64,000 bases of DNA from Modestobacter sp. VKM Ac-2985 (GTDB taxonomy: Bacteria; Actinomycetota; Actinomycetes; Mycobacteriales; Geodermatophilaceae). Position 1 is the stretch's first letter; every line of letters begins with the position of its first letter. The notes beneath the pieces are model-generated. The model saw nothing but the letters and a program-made list of their open reading frames with translations. It did not search any database and was not told the origin of the DNA. Shown here in pieces: positions 22,183-30,740 of the stretch. Position numbers and translations under genes: made by a program. The stretch is taken from the NCBI RefSeq assembly GCF_026967925.1, contig NZ_JAPVBI010000004.1, forward strand, positions 1 through 64,000, written 5' to 3'.

Positions 22183-22596
22183 GTGCTGACACATGACCAG
22201 GCCCTGTCCCTGCTCCAGGCTGCGCGGGAGGAGTCGACGAAGCTCGGCGTCCCGATGTCCTTCGCCGTGATGGACCCCAGCGGCCACCTCGTCGCGCTCA
22301 TCCGGATGGACGGCGCGCCGTGGATCTCCGCCGACGTCGCGCAGGGCAAGGCGTGGACGGCGGCCGCCTACGGCGCCCCGAGCGCCGCGCAGAAGGCGAA
22401 GATGGAGCCGATGCCGAACTTCGCCTCGGCGATCACCACGATGACCGGCGGCAAGTTCACCCCGCAGACCGGCGCCGTGCCGGTGTACTCCGACGGCACG
22501 CTGCTCGGCGCGCTGGGCGGCAGTGGGGGCACCGGCCAGCAGGACGAGGACGTCTGCGCCGCCGCCGTCGCGGCCTGCGGCTACTCCCTCAGCTGA
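22183..22596 (+). CDS. GlcG/HbpS family heme-binding-like protein
   Basis: The 137-residue protein has the family pattern: a helix LTHDQALSLLQAAREESTKL, strand FAVMDPSGHLVALIRMDGAP, then KAWTAAAYGAPS and the glycine-rich GALGGSGGTGQQDEDVCAAA close. Members bind heme or cobalamin or accompany glycolate genes, but none of those partners is adjacent here; the glc genes of this window lie 32 kb away. No export signal is seen. GTG 22183 stands 50 bases after the Nudix gene. The exact function is unknown. Confidence 0.82.
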   Translation: MLTHDQALSLLQAAREESTKLGVPMSFAVMDPSGHLVALIRMDGAPWISADVAQGKAWTAAAYGAPSAAQKAKMEPMPNFASAITTMTGGKFTPQTGAVPVYSDGTLLGALGGSGGTGQQDEDVCAAAVAACGYSLS

Positions 22597-23249
22597 CCTC
22601 CGCCGGCTGAGGCGCGGGCGGGCGACCGGAGACCGAGACGCTCGAGCTCCAGCCCGGCCAGCGCGTGCAGCGCGGCCGGGTCGCCCGCCCGCCAGCCGGC
22701 CCCGGTGCCGGCCGGCAGGCGGGCCAGCAGCGGGAGCGGGGCGGTGGCCATCGCCCGGGCGGCCAGCAGTTCGAGGTCCGGGACCCCGCCGAGCAGCCGG
22801 TCGGTCGCCCGGGCCTCGCGCAGCCAGCCCAACCGCCAGGGCAGCCAGCGCAGCCAGCCCAGCCGCCAGGGCAGCCAGCGCAGCAGCAGCCAGCCCACCG
22901 GCAGCAGCACCAGCACGACGGCGAGCACGGCGGCCAGGGTGTGCACGGCGTCCGAGGCGTCCTGCCCGGCGCCGGTCACCGACTGACCGGCGTCGCTCAG
23001 CGCAGCGAACGGGGCCGCGAGCTCGTCACCGACCACGGGCATCCCGTCGGCCGCGCCGGCCGCCGTCCCCATCGAGTCCGAGATCGACCGGCCGAGGTCG
23101 GCCACCGCCAGACCCGGTTCGGCCAGCACCAGCACCGCCCCGTGCACCGACCGGGCGACCAGCACCCACAGCACTGCCCACGCCACCAGCCCCAGGTCGG
23201 CGGCCAGCTGCCGGGTGCGGTGGTCGAGGTGGTCGGCGTACAGGCGCAT
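22581..23249 (-). CDS. Membrane protein of unknown function
   Basis: I do not recognise the family. The 222-residue protein starts at ATG 23249 (MRLYADHLDHRTRQLAADLG). It has a first membrane helix at about 17-45 and a second at about 105-128 (LAAVLAVVLVLLPVGWLLL), with an Ala/Gly/Asp/Ser-rich extracytoplasmic stretch between. It then has a Trp/Leu/Arg segment in which LRWLPWRLGW is duplicated, and a cytoplasmic tail with a helix ending ALHALAGLELERLGLRS. The 3' end overlaps the convergent GlcG-like gene by 16 bases. The much longer open frame continuing to 24227 is a shadow of the AraC gene. Confidence 0.68.
   Translation of the reverse strand: MRLYADHLDHRTRQLAADLGLVAWAVLWVLVARSVHGAVLVLAEPGLAVADLGRSISDSMGTAAGAADGMPVVGDELAAPFAALSDAGQSVTGAGQDASDAVHTLAAVLAVVLVLLPVGWLLLRWLPWRLGWLRWLPWRLGWLREARATDRLLGGVPDLELLAARAMATAPLPLLARLPAGTGAGWRAGDPAALHALAGLELERLGLRSPARASAGGGQLRE
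22821..22880 (-). repeat. Two near-identical 30-bp tandem copies
   Basis: Bases 22821-22850 and 22851-22880 differ at one position. They encode two copies of a ten-residue Leu/Trp/Arg-rich unit at the end of the second membrane helix of the unknown membrane protein. Confidence 0.93.
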
Positions 23250-23366
23250 CGGGCAGCTCCGGGGTGTTCGCGGGGGTCCCCGGGATGGTGCGTCACCGCG
23301 GGCGGGACGGCGATCCGAGCAAGAACGGTCGGGCGCCGTCGCCCCGCTGACGGACAGACTCCTCCC

Positions 23367-24299
23367 ATGACGTCGGACCAGGTGCCCGCCGGGCGCGACC
23401 GGCTGCGCGAGCTGCTGGACGCCGTGCTCGACGAGGACAACCGCACGCTGACGGAGATGGCCGGGGACGCGTTCGCCTCGCCCTGGCACTTCACCCGGCA
23501 GGTGACCCGCGGCGCGGGGGAGTCGCCGGTGGCGCTGCGCCGCCGGGTGCAGCTGGAGCGCGCGGCCTGGCAGCTGACCGGCGGGGCGAGCGTGACCGAG
23601 GTGGCGTTCGCCGCGGGGTACGAGTCGGTGGAGGGGTTCGGCCGGGCCTTCCGGCGGGCCTACGGCCGGACACCGGGGCAGCCGTTCGCTCCGCAGACCC
23701 GCGACGGTCACTGGCTGCCTGCCCCCAACGGCGTCCACTTCCACCCGCCCACCTCGCTGTGGGTGACCGGCGAGCGTGGGCCCCGCGGGGGTGACGAGGT
23801 GACCGCCCTGCTGGTGCACCACGCCCTGGAGGACACCCGCGCGCTGCTCGACCTGGCGACGGGCGTGCCCGAGGAGGAGTACCGGCGGCCCCGGGTTCCG
23901 GGCCTGGAGGTGCTGCCCTGGGACGGCCCGGAGGAGTCGCTGGCCGCGGTGCTCGACCACCTGGTCTGGACGACGGACGTGTGGCTGGCCTCGGTGGAGG
24001 GCGCCGACCACCCCGACCGCGCCGCGGACGACCCGGTCGCCCTGCTGGCCCGGCACGACGAGGCCGCCCCCCGGTGGCTGGCCTTCGTGCGCGACGTCTC
24101 CCGGCGGGGCGCCTGGGGCGACCGGCTCGTCGACGCGCTCTGCGACCCGCCGGAGACCTTCGTCCTGGGCAGCGTGGTCGCCCACGTGCTGACCTTCGGC
24201 GCACACCGGCGGCAGCTGGCCCGGCACTGGTTCCGCGCGGCCGGCGTCGCAGTGGACGCCGGCGACCCGATCGACTGGCTGACCCGGAGGACCCCGTGA
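23367..24299 (+). CDS. AraC family regulator fused to a DinB-like domain
   Basis: The 310-residue protein begins with an AraC/XylS DNA-binding domain. The first HTH is LTEMAGDAFASPWHFTRQVT and the second SVTEVAFAAGYESVEGFGRA, closing with RRAYGRTPGQ near residue 107. Residues about 145-305 look like a four-helix DinB/damage-inducible type domain, with His at LLVHHALEDTRALLD, LDHLVWTTDVWLA and TFGAHRRQLARHWFR as possible metal ligands. This layout is known in actinobacterial regulators. GTGA at the end couples it to the reductase-like gene, so it probably regulates that gene. The signal is unknown. Confidence 0.85.
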   Translation: MTSDQVPAGRDRLRELLDAVLDEDNRTLTEMAGDAFASPWHFTRQVTRGAGESPVALRRRVQLERAAWQLTGGASVTEVAFAAGYESVEGFGRAFRRAYGRTPGQPFAPQTRDGHWLPAPNGVHFHPPTSLWVTGERGPRGGDEVTALLVHHALEDTRALLDLATGVPEEEYRRPRVPGLEVLPWDGPEESLAAVLDHLVWTTDVWLASVEGADHPDRAADDPVALLARHDEAAPRWLAFVRDVSRRGAWGDRLVDALCDPPETFVLGSVVAHVLTFGAHRRQLARHWFRAAGVAVDAGDPIDWLTRRTP

Positions 24300-24880
24300 C
24301 CCGCACCGTGTACTACACCGCCACCTCGCTGGACGGCTTCATCGCCACCGTCGACCACTCGCTGGACTGGCTGCTCAGCCGGGAGAACGACGCCGGCGGG
24401 CCGATGGGCTACGACGGCTTCATCACCGGGATCGGTGCGCTGGCCATGGGCGCGACGACCTACCTGTGGGTCCGCGAGCACGACCCCGACTGGCTGCCGG
24501 AGAAGCCCGCCTGGGTGTTCACCCACCGCGACCTCACGGCACCGCCGGGGGCCGACCTGCGGTTCACCGCCGAGGACCCGGCCCGGGTGCACGCGGCGAT
24601 GGTCGAGGCCGCAGCCGGGAAGGACCTCTGGGTCGTCGGCGGCGGGGACCTGGCCGGCCAGTTCGCCGACCGCGGCCTGGTGGACGAGGTGGTGGTCGCC
24701 ATCGCCCCGGTGACCCTGGGCGGCGGAGCGCCGTTGCTGCCGCGCCGGGTCGAGCTGGTGGTCCGGGACAGCGCCCGCAACGGCGAGTTCGTCTGCGTGC
24801 GCTACGACGTCGTCCGGCCGGCCGATGCGGAGCCGGCCGACGCGGGGCCGGCCGACGTCCGGGCGCCGTCCCCGGCCTGA
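24296..24880 (+). CDS. Dihydrofolate-reductase-like protein (RibD C-terminal domain family)
   Basis: The 194-residue protein has the RibD_C pattern: [20 protein letters not shown] at the N-terminus, [20 protein letters not shown], the glycine-rich [23 protein letters not shown] and a last strand [16 protein letters not shown]-dependent reduction of an unknown substrate is the family expectation; most stand-alone actinobacterial members have no assigned function. It starts at GTG 24296 inside the stop of the AraC/DinB-like gene. The C-terminal 20 residues (Ala/Asp/Pro) are disordered. Confidence 0.85.
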   Translation: MTRTVYYTATSLDGFIATVDHSLDWLLSRENDAGGPMGYDGFITGIGALAMGATTYLWVREHDPDWLPEKPAWVFTHRDLTAPPGADLRFTAEDPARVHAAMVEAAAGKDLWVVGGGDLAGQFADRGLVDEVVVAIAPVTLGGGAPLLPRRVELVVRDSARNGEFVCVRYDVVRPADAEPADAGPADVRAPSPA

Positions 24881-25071
24881 TCCCCGCCCAGCGGGCGGAG
24901 CACGACGCCCGCGTCGGCTGACCCGGCGACCGGCCGGACGTGTCCGTTGCCACACCTGGGACGCCGTCCGTGCCTACACTCCGCGCGAGGCGCGCCCGGA
25001 CCGGGCCGCCCAGACGCGGTGGCACCACCGACACCCCGGTGGTCGGCTGCCGAGACCGGGAGTCAGAGCAG

Positions 25072-26187
25072 ATGCGGGTCGGAGTCGTCCGAGAGGTCAA
25101 GAACCACGAGTACCGGGTCGCGCTCACCCCCTCGGGGGTGACCGAGCTGGTCGCCGCCGGGCACGAGGTGCTCGTCGAGGCCGACGCCGGGGTCGGCTCG
25201 TCGATCCCCGACGCCGACTTCACCGCCGCCGGCGCGAAGATCCTGCCCACCGCCGACGACGTGTGGGCGGCCGCGGACCTGCTGCTGAAGGTCAAGGAGC
25301 CGATCGCCGAGGAGTTCGGCCGGATGCGCGCCGGCCAGACCCTCTTCACCTACCTGCACCTGGCCGCGTCCCGGGAGTGCACCGACGCGCTGCTGACCGC
25401 GGGCACCACCGCGATCGCCTACGAGACGGTGCAGACCGAGGGCGGCGCGCTGCCGCTGCTCGCCCCGATGTCGGAGGTCGCCGGCCGGATGGCCCCGCAG
25501 GTGGGCGCACACACCCTCGAGCGGGCCTCCGGTGGCCGCGGGATGCTGCTGGGTGGCGTCTCCGGCGTGCACGCGGCCAAGGTCGTCGTCCTGGGCGCCG
25601 GGGTGTCGGGGATGAACGCGGCCACCATCGCCCTCGGCATGCAGGCCCAGGTCACCGTCCTGGACCGGGACCTGGAGAAGCTGCGCGCCGCCGACCGGGT
25701 CTACCGCGGGCACCTGCAGACCGTCTCCTCCAACGCCCTGGAGGTCGAACGGGCGGTGCTGGAGGCCGACCTGGTGATCGGCGCCGTCCTGGTGCCCGGC
25801 GCCAAGGCGCCGACCCTGGTCAGCAACGAGCTGGTCTCCCGGATGAAGCCCGGCTCGGTGCTGGTGGACATCGCCGTCGACCAGGGGGGCTGCTTCGAGG
25901 ACTCCCGGCCGACCACGCACGACGACCCGACGTTCGGCGTGCACGACTCGGTCTTCTACTGCGTCGCCAACATGCCCGGCGCGGTGCCGCACACCTCCAC
26001 CTACGCGCTGACCAACGTCACGCTGCCCTACGTGCTGGCGCTGGCCGGTCAGGGCACGGCCGCCGCGCTGGCCGCCGACCCGGTGCTGGCCCGCGGGGCG
26101 AACGTCGCCGGCGGGCAGCTGGTGCACGCCGGCGTCGCCGATGCGCACGCGCTGCCCAGCGTGCCGTGGCAGGAGGTGCTGTCCTGA
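25072..26187 (+). CDS. ald: Alanine dehydrogenase
   Basis: The enzyme interconverts L-alanine and pyruvate with NAD and ammonia. The length of 371 residues is normal. It opens with [20 protein letters not shown], contains the substrate residue Lys in LLLKVKEP, His in TYLHLAAS, the nucleotide loop [14 protein letters not shown] (about 170-183) and [18 protein letters not shown] 25072 starts the conserved N-terminus. The upstream 190 bases contain TACACT (24975-24980), a -10-like box without a convincing -35. Its 3' end overlaps xerD, so both are probably co-transcribed. Confidence 0.95.
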   Translation: MRVGVVREVKNHEYRVALTPSGVTELVAAGHEVLVEADAGVGSSIPDADFTAAGAKILPTADDVWAAADLLLKVKEPIAEEFGRMRAGQTLFTYLHLAASRECTDALLTAGTTAIAYETVQTEGGALPLLAPMSEVAGRMAPQVGAHTLERASGGRGMLLGGVSGVHAAKVVVLGAGVSGMNAATIALGMQAQVTVLDRDLEKLRAADRVYRGHLQTVSSNALEVERAVLEADLVIGAVLVPGAKAPTLVSNELVSRMKPGSVLVDIAVDQGGCFEDSRPTTHDDPTFGVHDSVFYCVANMPGAVPHTSTYALTNVTLPYVLALAGQGTAAALAADPVLARGANVAGGQLVHAGVADAHALPSVPWQEVLS

Positions 26188-27149
26188 CGGTCCTCACCAG
26201 TGCCGGCCCCGCCGTCGAGCGCACGATCACCGGCTACCTCGACCACCTGACCGTCGAGCGCGGGCTGGCCGCCAACACGATCACCTCGTACCGCCGCGAC
26301 CTGCGGCGGTACGCGGAGTTCCTCGCCGCCGGCGGTGTGCGTGGGCTGGGCGAGGTGGGGGAGTCCGACGTCGCGGCGTTCCTGGTCGCCCTGCGCTCCG
26401 GGGACGACGACCACCCGCCGCTGTCGGCGACCTCGGCGGCCCGCGCGGTGGTCGCCGTCCGCGGGCTGCACCGGTTCGCCCTGCTCGACGGGCTGATCAG
26501 CGACGACGTCGCGGCGGAGGTCCGGCCACCGGCCCCGGCCCGGCGGCTGCCCAAGGCGATCCCGGTCTCCGACGTCGAGGCGCTGCTGAACGCGGCGGCG
26601 TCGGTGGAGGGGCCGCGAGGGCTGCGCGACCGGGCGCTGCTGGAGCTGCTGTACGGCACCGGCGCCCGGATCTCCGAGGCGGTCGGGCTGGCCGTCGACG
26701 ACCTCGACCTGTCCGGCGACCCCAGCCGGGCGGCGGTGCGGCTGGCCGGCAAGGGCGGCAAGGAGCGCGTCGTCCCGGTCGGCAGCTACGCGGTCACGGC
26801 GGTGCAGGACTACCTGGTCCGGGCCCGCCCGGCGCTGGCCGAGAAGGCCCGGTCCGGGGTCCGCGGGGGAGCGCTCTTCCTCAACGCCCGCGGCGGGCCG
26901 CTGTCCCGGCAGAGCGCCTGGTCGATCCTGCGGGACGCCGCCGAGCGGGCCGGCATCTCCGCCGAGCTCTCCCCGCACACGCTGCGGCACTCCTTCGCCA
27001 CCCACCTGCTCGACGGCGGGGCCGACGTCCGCGTCGTGCAGGAGCTGCTCGGGCACGCCTCGGTGACGACGACGCAGGTCTACACGCTGGTCACCGTGGA
27101 ACGGCTGCGCGAGGTCTACGCCACCAGCCACCCCCGCGCCCTGCGCTGA
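26166..27149 (+). CDS. xerD: Tyrosine recombinase XerD
   Basis: XerD with XerC resolves chromosome dimers at dif. Counting from GTG 26166 the protein has 327 residues. The SAM-like core-binding domain covers about 17-115, and the catalytic domain has Arg168 ([11 protein letters not shown]), Lys196 ([11 protein letters not shown]), His271 and Arg274 ([12 protein letters not shown]), His297 ([11 protein letters not shown]) and Tyr306. The start is unusual. The only upstream GTG in frame is 26166, inside ald, but a perfect AGGAGG (26171-26176) lies 7 bases before CTG 26184, which overlaps the ald stop as CTGA. A CTG start giving 321 residues is therefore attractive. Confidence 0.93.
   Translation: MAGGAVLTVLTSAGPAVERTITGYLDHLTVERGLAANTITSYRRDLRRYAEFLAAGGVRGLGEVGESDVAAFLVALRSGDDDHPPLSATSAARAVVAVRGLHRFALLDGLISDDVAAEVRPPAPARRLPKAIPVSDVEALLNAAASVEGPRGLRDRALLELLYGTGARISEAVGLAVDDLDLSGDPSRAAVRLAGKGGKERVVPVGSYAVTAVQDYLVRARPALAEKARSGVRGGALFLNARGGPLSRQSAWSILRDAAERAGISAELSPHTLRHSFATHLLDGGADVRVVQELLGHASVTTTQVYTLVTVERLREVYATSHPRALR
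26171..26176 (+). promoter_or_regulatory. Ribosome binding site pointing to a CTG start of xerD
   Basis: AGGAGG stands 7 bases before CTG 26184 and only 3 bases after the alternative GTG 26166-26168, so it cannot serve that GTG. It supports initiation at CTG, coupled to the end of ald. Confidence 0.5.
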
Positions 27150-27179
27150 GCCCCGCCCGCGGGCTCGAGAGCGGGCTGA

Positions 27180-27208
27180 GGGCTGCCTCGGCACCGCGGA
27201 GGCAGCCC
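27180..27208 (+). terminator. Hairpin after xerD
   Basis: GGGCTGCCTC (27180-27189) pairs with GAGGCAGCCC (27199-27208) around a 9-base loop. There is no T tract, as is common in this type of genome. It stands 30 bases after the xerD stop. Confidence 0.6.
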
Positions 27209-27231
27209 CCACCCCGGTCCCGGCGCCGGCG

Positions 27232-27241
27232 ATGTCGACAT
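27232..27241. promoter_or_regulatory. Perfect 10-bp palindrome upstream of parA
   Basis: ATGTCGACAT is self-complementary and lies 154 bases before the parA start in a 245-base gap that otherwise holds only the xerD hairpin. It could be an operator for the RHH protein encoded after parA; a chance palindrome of this length is not excluded. Confidence 0.3.
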
Positions 27242-27394
27242 GTTGCCCCGGGGTGGTCACGGCCGGCGACGGGGCTGCCGAGAAGGGGGTTGGGAGAACG
27301 GACCGGCGGCTTCCCCCCTGCCGGCAGTGCGCGTTCCCCGCCGCGCCCCGACCGGGAGCCGCGGTCCGGACAGCCCAGGGAAGAGGCAGAAGCG

Positions 27395-28318
27395 ATGTCG
27401 TCGAGACGAGCCGAGGCGGCGGCCTCCGCCGTCGCGCTCCCGCGCGGAGGGGCCCCGGCGGGCGACGCCGAGATGGGCGTCCCGACGAGCCGCGTCGACC
27501 CCGCCAAGGCCCGGCAGCGGAAGCTGCCCGACCCCAAGCCGATCACCTCCCACGGGCCGGCGCAGATCATTGCGATGTGCAACCAGAAGGGCGGGGTCGG
27601 CAAGACGACGTCGACCATCAACCTCGGTGCCGCACTGGTCGAGCAGGGCCGCCGCGTGCTGCTGGTCGACCTGGACCCGCAGGGTGCGCTGTCGGTGGGG
27701 CTCGGTGTCCCGGCGCAGGGGCTGGACCGCACCATCTACAACGCGCTGATGGAGCCGGCGACCACGCTGGCCGACGTCCGGGTGGCCACCGGCATCCCCG
27801 GGCTGGACCTGGTGCCCAGCAACATCGACCTGTCCGCCGCCGAGGTGCAGCTGGTGAGCGAGGTCGCCCGCGAGCAGACCCTGATGCGGGTGCTCGCCGC
27901 GGTGCGCGCCGACTACGACTACGTGCTCATCGACTGCCAGCCCTCCCTCGGGCTGCTGACGGTCAACGCGCTCACCGCCGCGCAGGGCGTGATCATCCCG
28001 CTGGAGTGCGAGTTCTTCTCGCTCCGCGGGGTCGCGCTGCTCGTCGACACGATCGACAAGGTCAAGGAGCGGCTCAACCCCTCCCTGGAGATCTCCGGGA
28101 TCCTCGCCACCATGTACGACACCCGGACCGTGCACTGCCGCGAGGTGTTCAGCCGGGTCGTCGAGGCCTTCGGCGACACCGTCTTCCAGACCGTCATCTC
28201 CCGCACGGTCCGCTTCCCGGAGACCACCGTCGCCGGGCAGCCGATCACCCAGTGGGCCCCCACGTCCTCGGGTGCTGCGGCGTACCGCGACCTGGCCAAG
28301 GAGGTGCTCGCCCTGTGA
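27395..28318 (+). CDS. ParA family ATPase
   Basis: The 307-residue protein has an N-terminal basic disordered tail of about 55 residues and a ParA/MinD fold with the deviant Walker A KGGVGKT at 65-71, the A' motif LVDLDPQGALSVGLG and the Walker B strand YVLIDCQPSLGLLTVNAL. It corresponds to Rv1708, the ParA-like protein beside scpA, and is distinct from the origin-linked ParA of the parAB operon. ATG 27395 has a weak AGAGG upstream. No ParB follows; instead a GTGA overlap joins it to an RHH protein. Confidence 0.9.
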   Translation: MSSRRAEAAASAVALPRGGAPAGDAEMGVPTSRVDPAKARQRKLPDPKPITSHGPAQIIAMCNQKGGVGKTTSTINLGAALVEQGRRVLLVDLDPQGALSVGLGVPAQGLDRTIYNALMEPATTLADVRVATGIPGLDLVPSNIDLSAAEVQLVSEVAREQTLMRVLAAVRADYDYVLIDCQPSLGLLTVNALTAAQGVIIPLECEFFSLRGVALLVDTIDKVKERLNPSLEISGILATMYDTRTVHCREVFSRVVEAFGDTVFQTVISRTVRFPETTVAGQPITQWAPTSSGAAAYRDLAKEVLAL

Positions 28319-28842
28319 CGCGCCGTCCCGTGCTCCCGGGTGCCTCCGAGCTGTTCCGGATGACCGACACGGCGCCGCAGCCGGCGCCGGTCACCGAGCT
28401 GTCGACCCTCGCCGCCGCCCAGTCCTCGCCCGCGCTGCGCTCCAACGGCCGGGCCGACGGCGACTCCCCGGCCACGGCGGTGGGCCCGGCGGAGGTCCCG
28501 CCGCTGGCGCTGGTGCCCGACGTGGCCGGTGGCGCACCGCGCATCGTCGTCGACGAGCTGGCCTCGCACCGCGCCGCGATGCCGGCGCCCGCGCCCCTGC
28601 GGCCGCAGCAGACCCGGGCGCGCACCGAGAAGGGGCGCACCCGGCACGAGGAGAAGATCACCGTCTACTGCTCGGCCGACGAGCTGCTCGCCCTGGAGAC
28701 CGCCCGGCTGACGCTGCGCGGGCAGCACGGCGTGGCCACCGACCGTGGCCGGATCGTGCGCGAGGCGATCGCCGTCCTGCTGGACGACCTCGAGGTGCAC
28801 GGGGAGAACTCCGTCCTCGTCCGCCGCCTCCGCAAGCACTGA
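28315..28842 (+). CDS. Ribbon-helix-helix type protein downstream of parA
   Basis: The 175-residue product is not a named family to me. The first 105 residues are disordered (Ala, Pro, Thr). Residues about 110-165 read HEEKITVYCSADELLALE, then a helix, then RGRIVREAIAVLLDDLEVHG, which is the strand-helix-helix pattern of the MetJ/Arc/CopG fold. Small RHH proteins are the DNA-binding partners of ParF-type ParA proteins on plasmids, so the pair may be a ParF/ParG-like module, here chromosomal. That is inference from order and fold only. GTG 28315 overlaps the parA stop. Confidence 0.72.
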   Translation: MTRRPVLPGASELFRMTDTAPQPAPVTELSTLAAAQSSPALRSNGRADGDSPATAVGPAEVPPLALVPDVAGGAPRIVVDELASHRAAMPAPAPLRPQQTRARTEKGRTRHEEKITVYCSADELLALETARLTLRGQHGVATDRGRIVREAIAVLLDDLEVHGENSVLVRRLRKH

Positions 28843-28856
28843 GGGACGGCGCCGTC

Positions 28857-28913
28857 GATCATCGGCGCGTGGCCGCTCCGCCCGACGTGTCGGGCAGCCG
28901 ATCGCCGATGATC
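28857..28913. repeat. Nested inverted repeats before scpA
   Basis: GATCATCGGCG (28857-28867) pairs exactly with CGCCGATGATC (28903-28913). Inside lies CCCGAC-GT-GTCGGG (28881-28894), a second palindrome. The structure fills most of the 101-base gap between the RHH gene and scpA. It may be a terminator/attenuator or a protein-binding site. Confidence 0.7.
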
Positions 28914-28943
28914 AACGCCCGGACGCGGCCGTAGGCTGGCCCG

Positions 28944-29783
28944 GTGATGACGGGGGAGGCCGGCGACGGGCGGTTCACCGTCCGGCTGGCCAACTTCGAG
29001 GGCCCGTTCGACCTGCTGCTGCAGCTGATCGGCAAGCACAAGCTCGACGTCACCGAGATCGCCCTCTCCACGGTCACCGACGAGTTCATCGCCCACCTGC
29101 GGGCACTCGGGGACGAGCTGGACCTGGACCAGGCGAGTGAGTTCCTCGTCGTCGCCGCCACGCTGCTGGACCTGAAGGCCGCCCGGCTGCTGCCCGCCGC
29201 CGACGTGGAGGACGAGGACGACCTCGCCGTCCTGGAGGCCCGGGACCTGCTGTTCGCCCGGCTGCTGCAGTACCGGGCCTACAAGCGGGCGGCGGAGTTC
29301 CTCCGCGGCCGCGAGGCCGAGGCGGCCCGCCGCTTCCCCCGCAACGCGGACCTGGAGCAGCGCTTCGCCGACCTGCTGCCCGAGGTCCTGCTGGGCGTGA
29401 CGCCCGAGCAGCTCGCGGCGATCGCGCACCGGGCGCTGGTGCCCAAGCCGCCCCCGACGGTGAGCGTCTCCCACCTGCACGCCCCTGCGGTCAGCGTCAC
29501 CGAGCAGCTGCTGCTGGTCCGCGGCCGGATCGCCACCGCCGGGACGGCGACGTTCCGGGCGCTGAGCAGCGACTGCGCGCACACCCTGGAGGTCGTCGCC
29601 CGGTTCCTGGCGCTGCTGGAGCTGTACCGCCAGCAGCTGGTCACCTTCGACCAGGTCGCGCCGCTGGGGGAGCTGCACGTCCGCTGGACCGGGCCGGCGC
29701 TGGTGGGCGGCCGGCTGCCCGAGGAGATCGACGCGGACACCATCGACGCGGACACCGCCGAGCACCTGGAGGAGTACGGATGA
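28944..29783 (+). CDS. scpA: Segregation and condensation protein ScpA
   Basis: ScpA is the kleisin of the bacterial SMC-ScpAB condensin. The 279-residue protein has the N-terminal signature FTVRLANFEGPFDLLLQLIG with KHKLDVTEIALSTVTDEFIA, which contacts the SMC neck, a middle helical part with ASEFLVVAATLLDLKAARLL, and a C-terminal winged helix ending in FLALLELYRQQLVTFDQ. Start GTG 28944 is followed directly by ATG 28947; either may be used. The end overlaps scpB by four bases (ATGA). Confidence 0.95.
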   Translation: MMTGEAGDGRFTVRLANFEGPFDLLLQLIGKHKLDVTEIALSTVTDEFIAHLRALGDELDLDQASEFLVVAATLLDLKAARLLPAADVEDEDDLAVLEARDLLFARLLQYRAYKRAAEFLRGREAEAARRFPRNADLEQRFADLLPEVLLGVTPEQLAAIAHRALVPKPPPTVSVSHLHAPAVSVTEQLLLVRGRIATAGTATFRALSSDCAHTLEVVARFLALLELYRQQLVTFDQVAPLGELHVRWTGPALVGGRLPEEIDADTIDADTAEHLEEYG

Positions 29784-30736
29784 GCGACCAGCCGGACGAC
29801 GGACGGCCGGACGGCGACCGGCCGGACGGCGTCGACCCCGACGGTGGCGAGCCGGCGGTTGCTGGAGAGGTGGCGGAGCCGGCGGTCCCGCCGGCGTTCT
29901 CCTGGGACGCCGTCGCCGCCGAGCTCGCCGCGACCCTCGAGGAGCACGACGAGGAGGCCGTGGTCGCCGGCTGGGAGCAGGTGGCCGCCCAGCTGGCCGC
30001 CGACCTCGGTGCCCCGGCCGCGCCACCGCCCGGCGACGTCCCCGGCCGGGACCCCGACCCGGCCCCGTTGGGCCGGGCACCGGCGGCGCCCCCGGTGCAG
30101 CTGGAGGAGGTCCCCGAGCGGGAGACCCCGGTCGAGGAGTCGGTGACCGCCGGCCCGGTCACCGACGAGCCGATGGCCGAGGAGCTGGAGCCGGCGGCGG
30201 TGCGGGGCGGGCTGGAGGCGCTGCTGTTCGTCATAGACTCCCCGATCGACGAGGCCTCGCTGGCCGCGGCGCTGCGCTGCCCGGTCGCCCGCGTGCGGGC
30301 GGAGCTGACCGCGCTGGCCGCCGAGTACGACGACCGGCGGGCCGGCATCACCCTGCGCCGGGTGGGGGAGGGCTGGCGGCTCTACACCCGGGAGGAGCAC
30401 GCCCCGGTCGTGGAGCGGCACCTCCTGGAGGGGCAGCGCAGCCGGCTCACCCAGGCCGCGCTGGAGACCCTCGCCGTCATCGCCTACCGGCAGCCGGTGA
30501 CCCGCGCCCGGGTGTCGGCGATCCGCGGGGTCGGGGTGGACGCCGTCGTCCGCACGCTGGTCTCCCGCGGCCTGATCCGTGAGGCCGGCGCCGACCCGGA
30601 CACCGGGGGAGGCCTCTACGTGACGACGCCGCTGTTCCTCGAGCGGCTGGGGCTGACCGGGCTGGACGAGCTGCCCGAGCTGGCTCCGCTGCTGCCCGAC
30701 ACCCGCTCGGTGCTGGACGAGCACCCCGACTCCTGA
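29780..30736 (+). CDS. scpB: Segregation and condensation protein ScpB
   Basis: ScpB dimers bind ScpA in the SMC complex. The protein has 318 residues, well above the roughly 190-200 of typical ScpB, because the first 135 residues are an acidic Pro/Glu/Asp-rich disordered arm. The two winged helices start at VRGGLEALLFVIDSPIDEAS and contain LRRVGEGWRLYTREEHAPVV, LTQAALETLAVIAYRQPVTR and VSAIRGVGVDAVVRTLVSRG. The overlap with scpA shows coupled translation. Confidence 0.93.
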   Translation: MSDQPDDGRPDGDRPDGVDPDGGEPAVAGEVAEPAVPPAFSWDAVAAELAATLEEHDEEAVVAGWEQVAAQLAADLGAPAAPPPGDVPGRDPDPAPLGRAPAAPPVQLEEVPERETPVEESVTAGPVTDEPMAEELEPAAVRGGLEALLFVIDSPIDEASLAAALRCPVARVRAELTALAAEYDDRRAGITLRRVGEGWRLYTREEHAPVVERHLLEGQRSRLTQAALETLAVIAYRQPVTRARVSAIRGVGVDAVVRTLVSRGLIREAGADPDTGGGLYVTTPLFLERLGLTGLDELPELAPLLPDTRSVLDEHPDS

Positions 30737-30740
30737 ACGG

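Noticed and set aside
24947..24980. Full promoter TTGCCA / TACACT for ald
   Set aside because: The spacer is 22 bases, too long for a normal sigma-70-type promoter, so only the -10-like box was mentioned.
24825..26160. A long plus-strand frame fused to the front of xerD (774 codons)
   Set aside because: It overlaps the whole ald gene in another frame and has no recognisable protein there. Only the part from about 26166 onward is XerD.
26166..27149. Mobile-element integrase
   Set aside because: The recombinase is chromosomal XerD by length, motifs and position between pyrG/ald and parA-scpAB; no element borders are seen.
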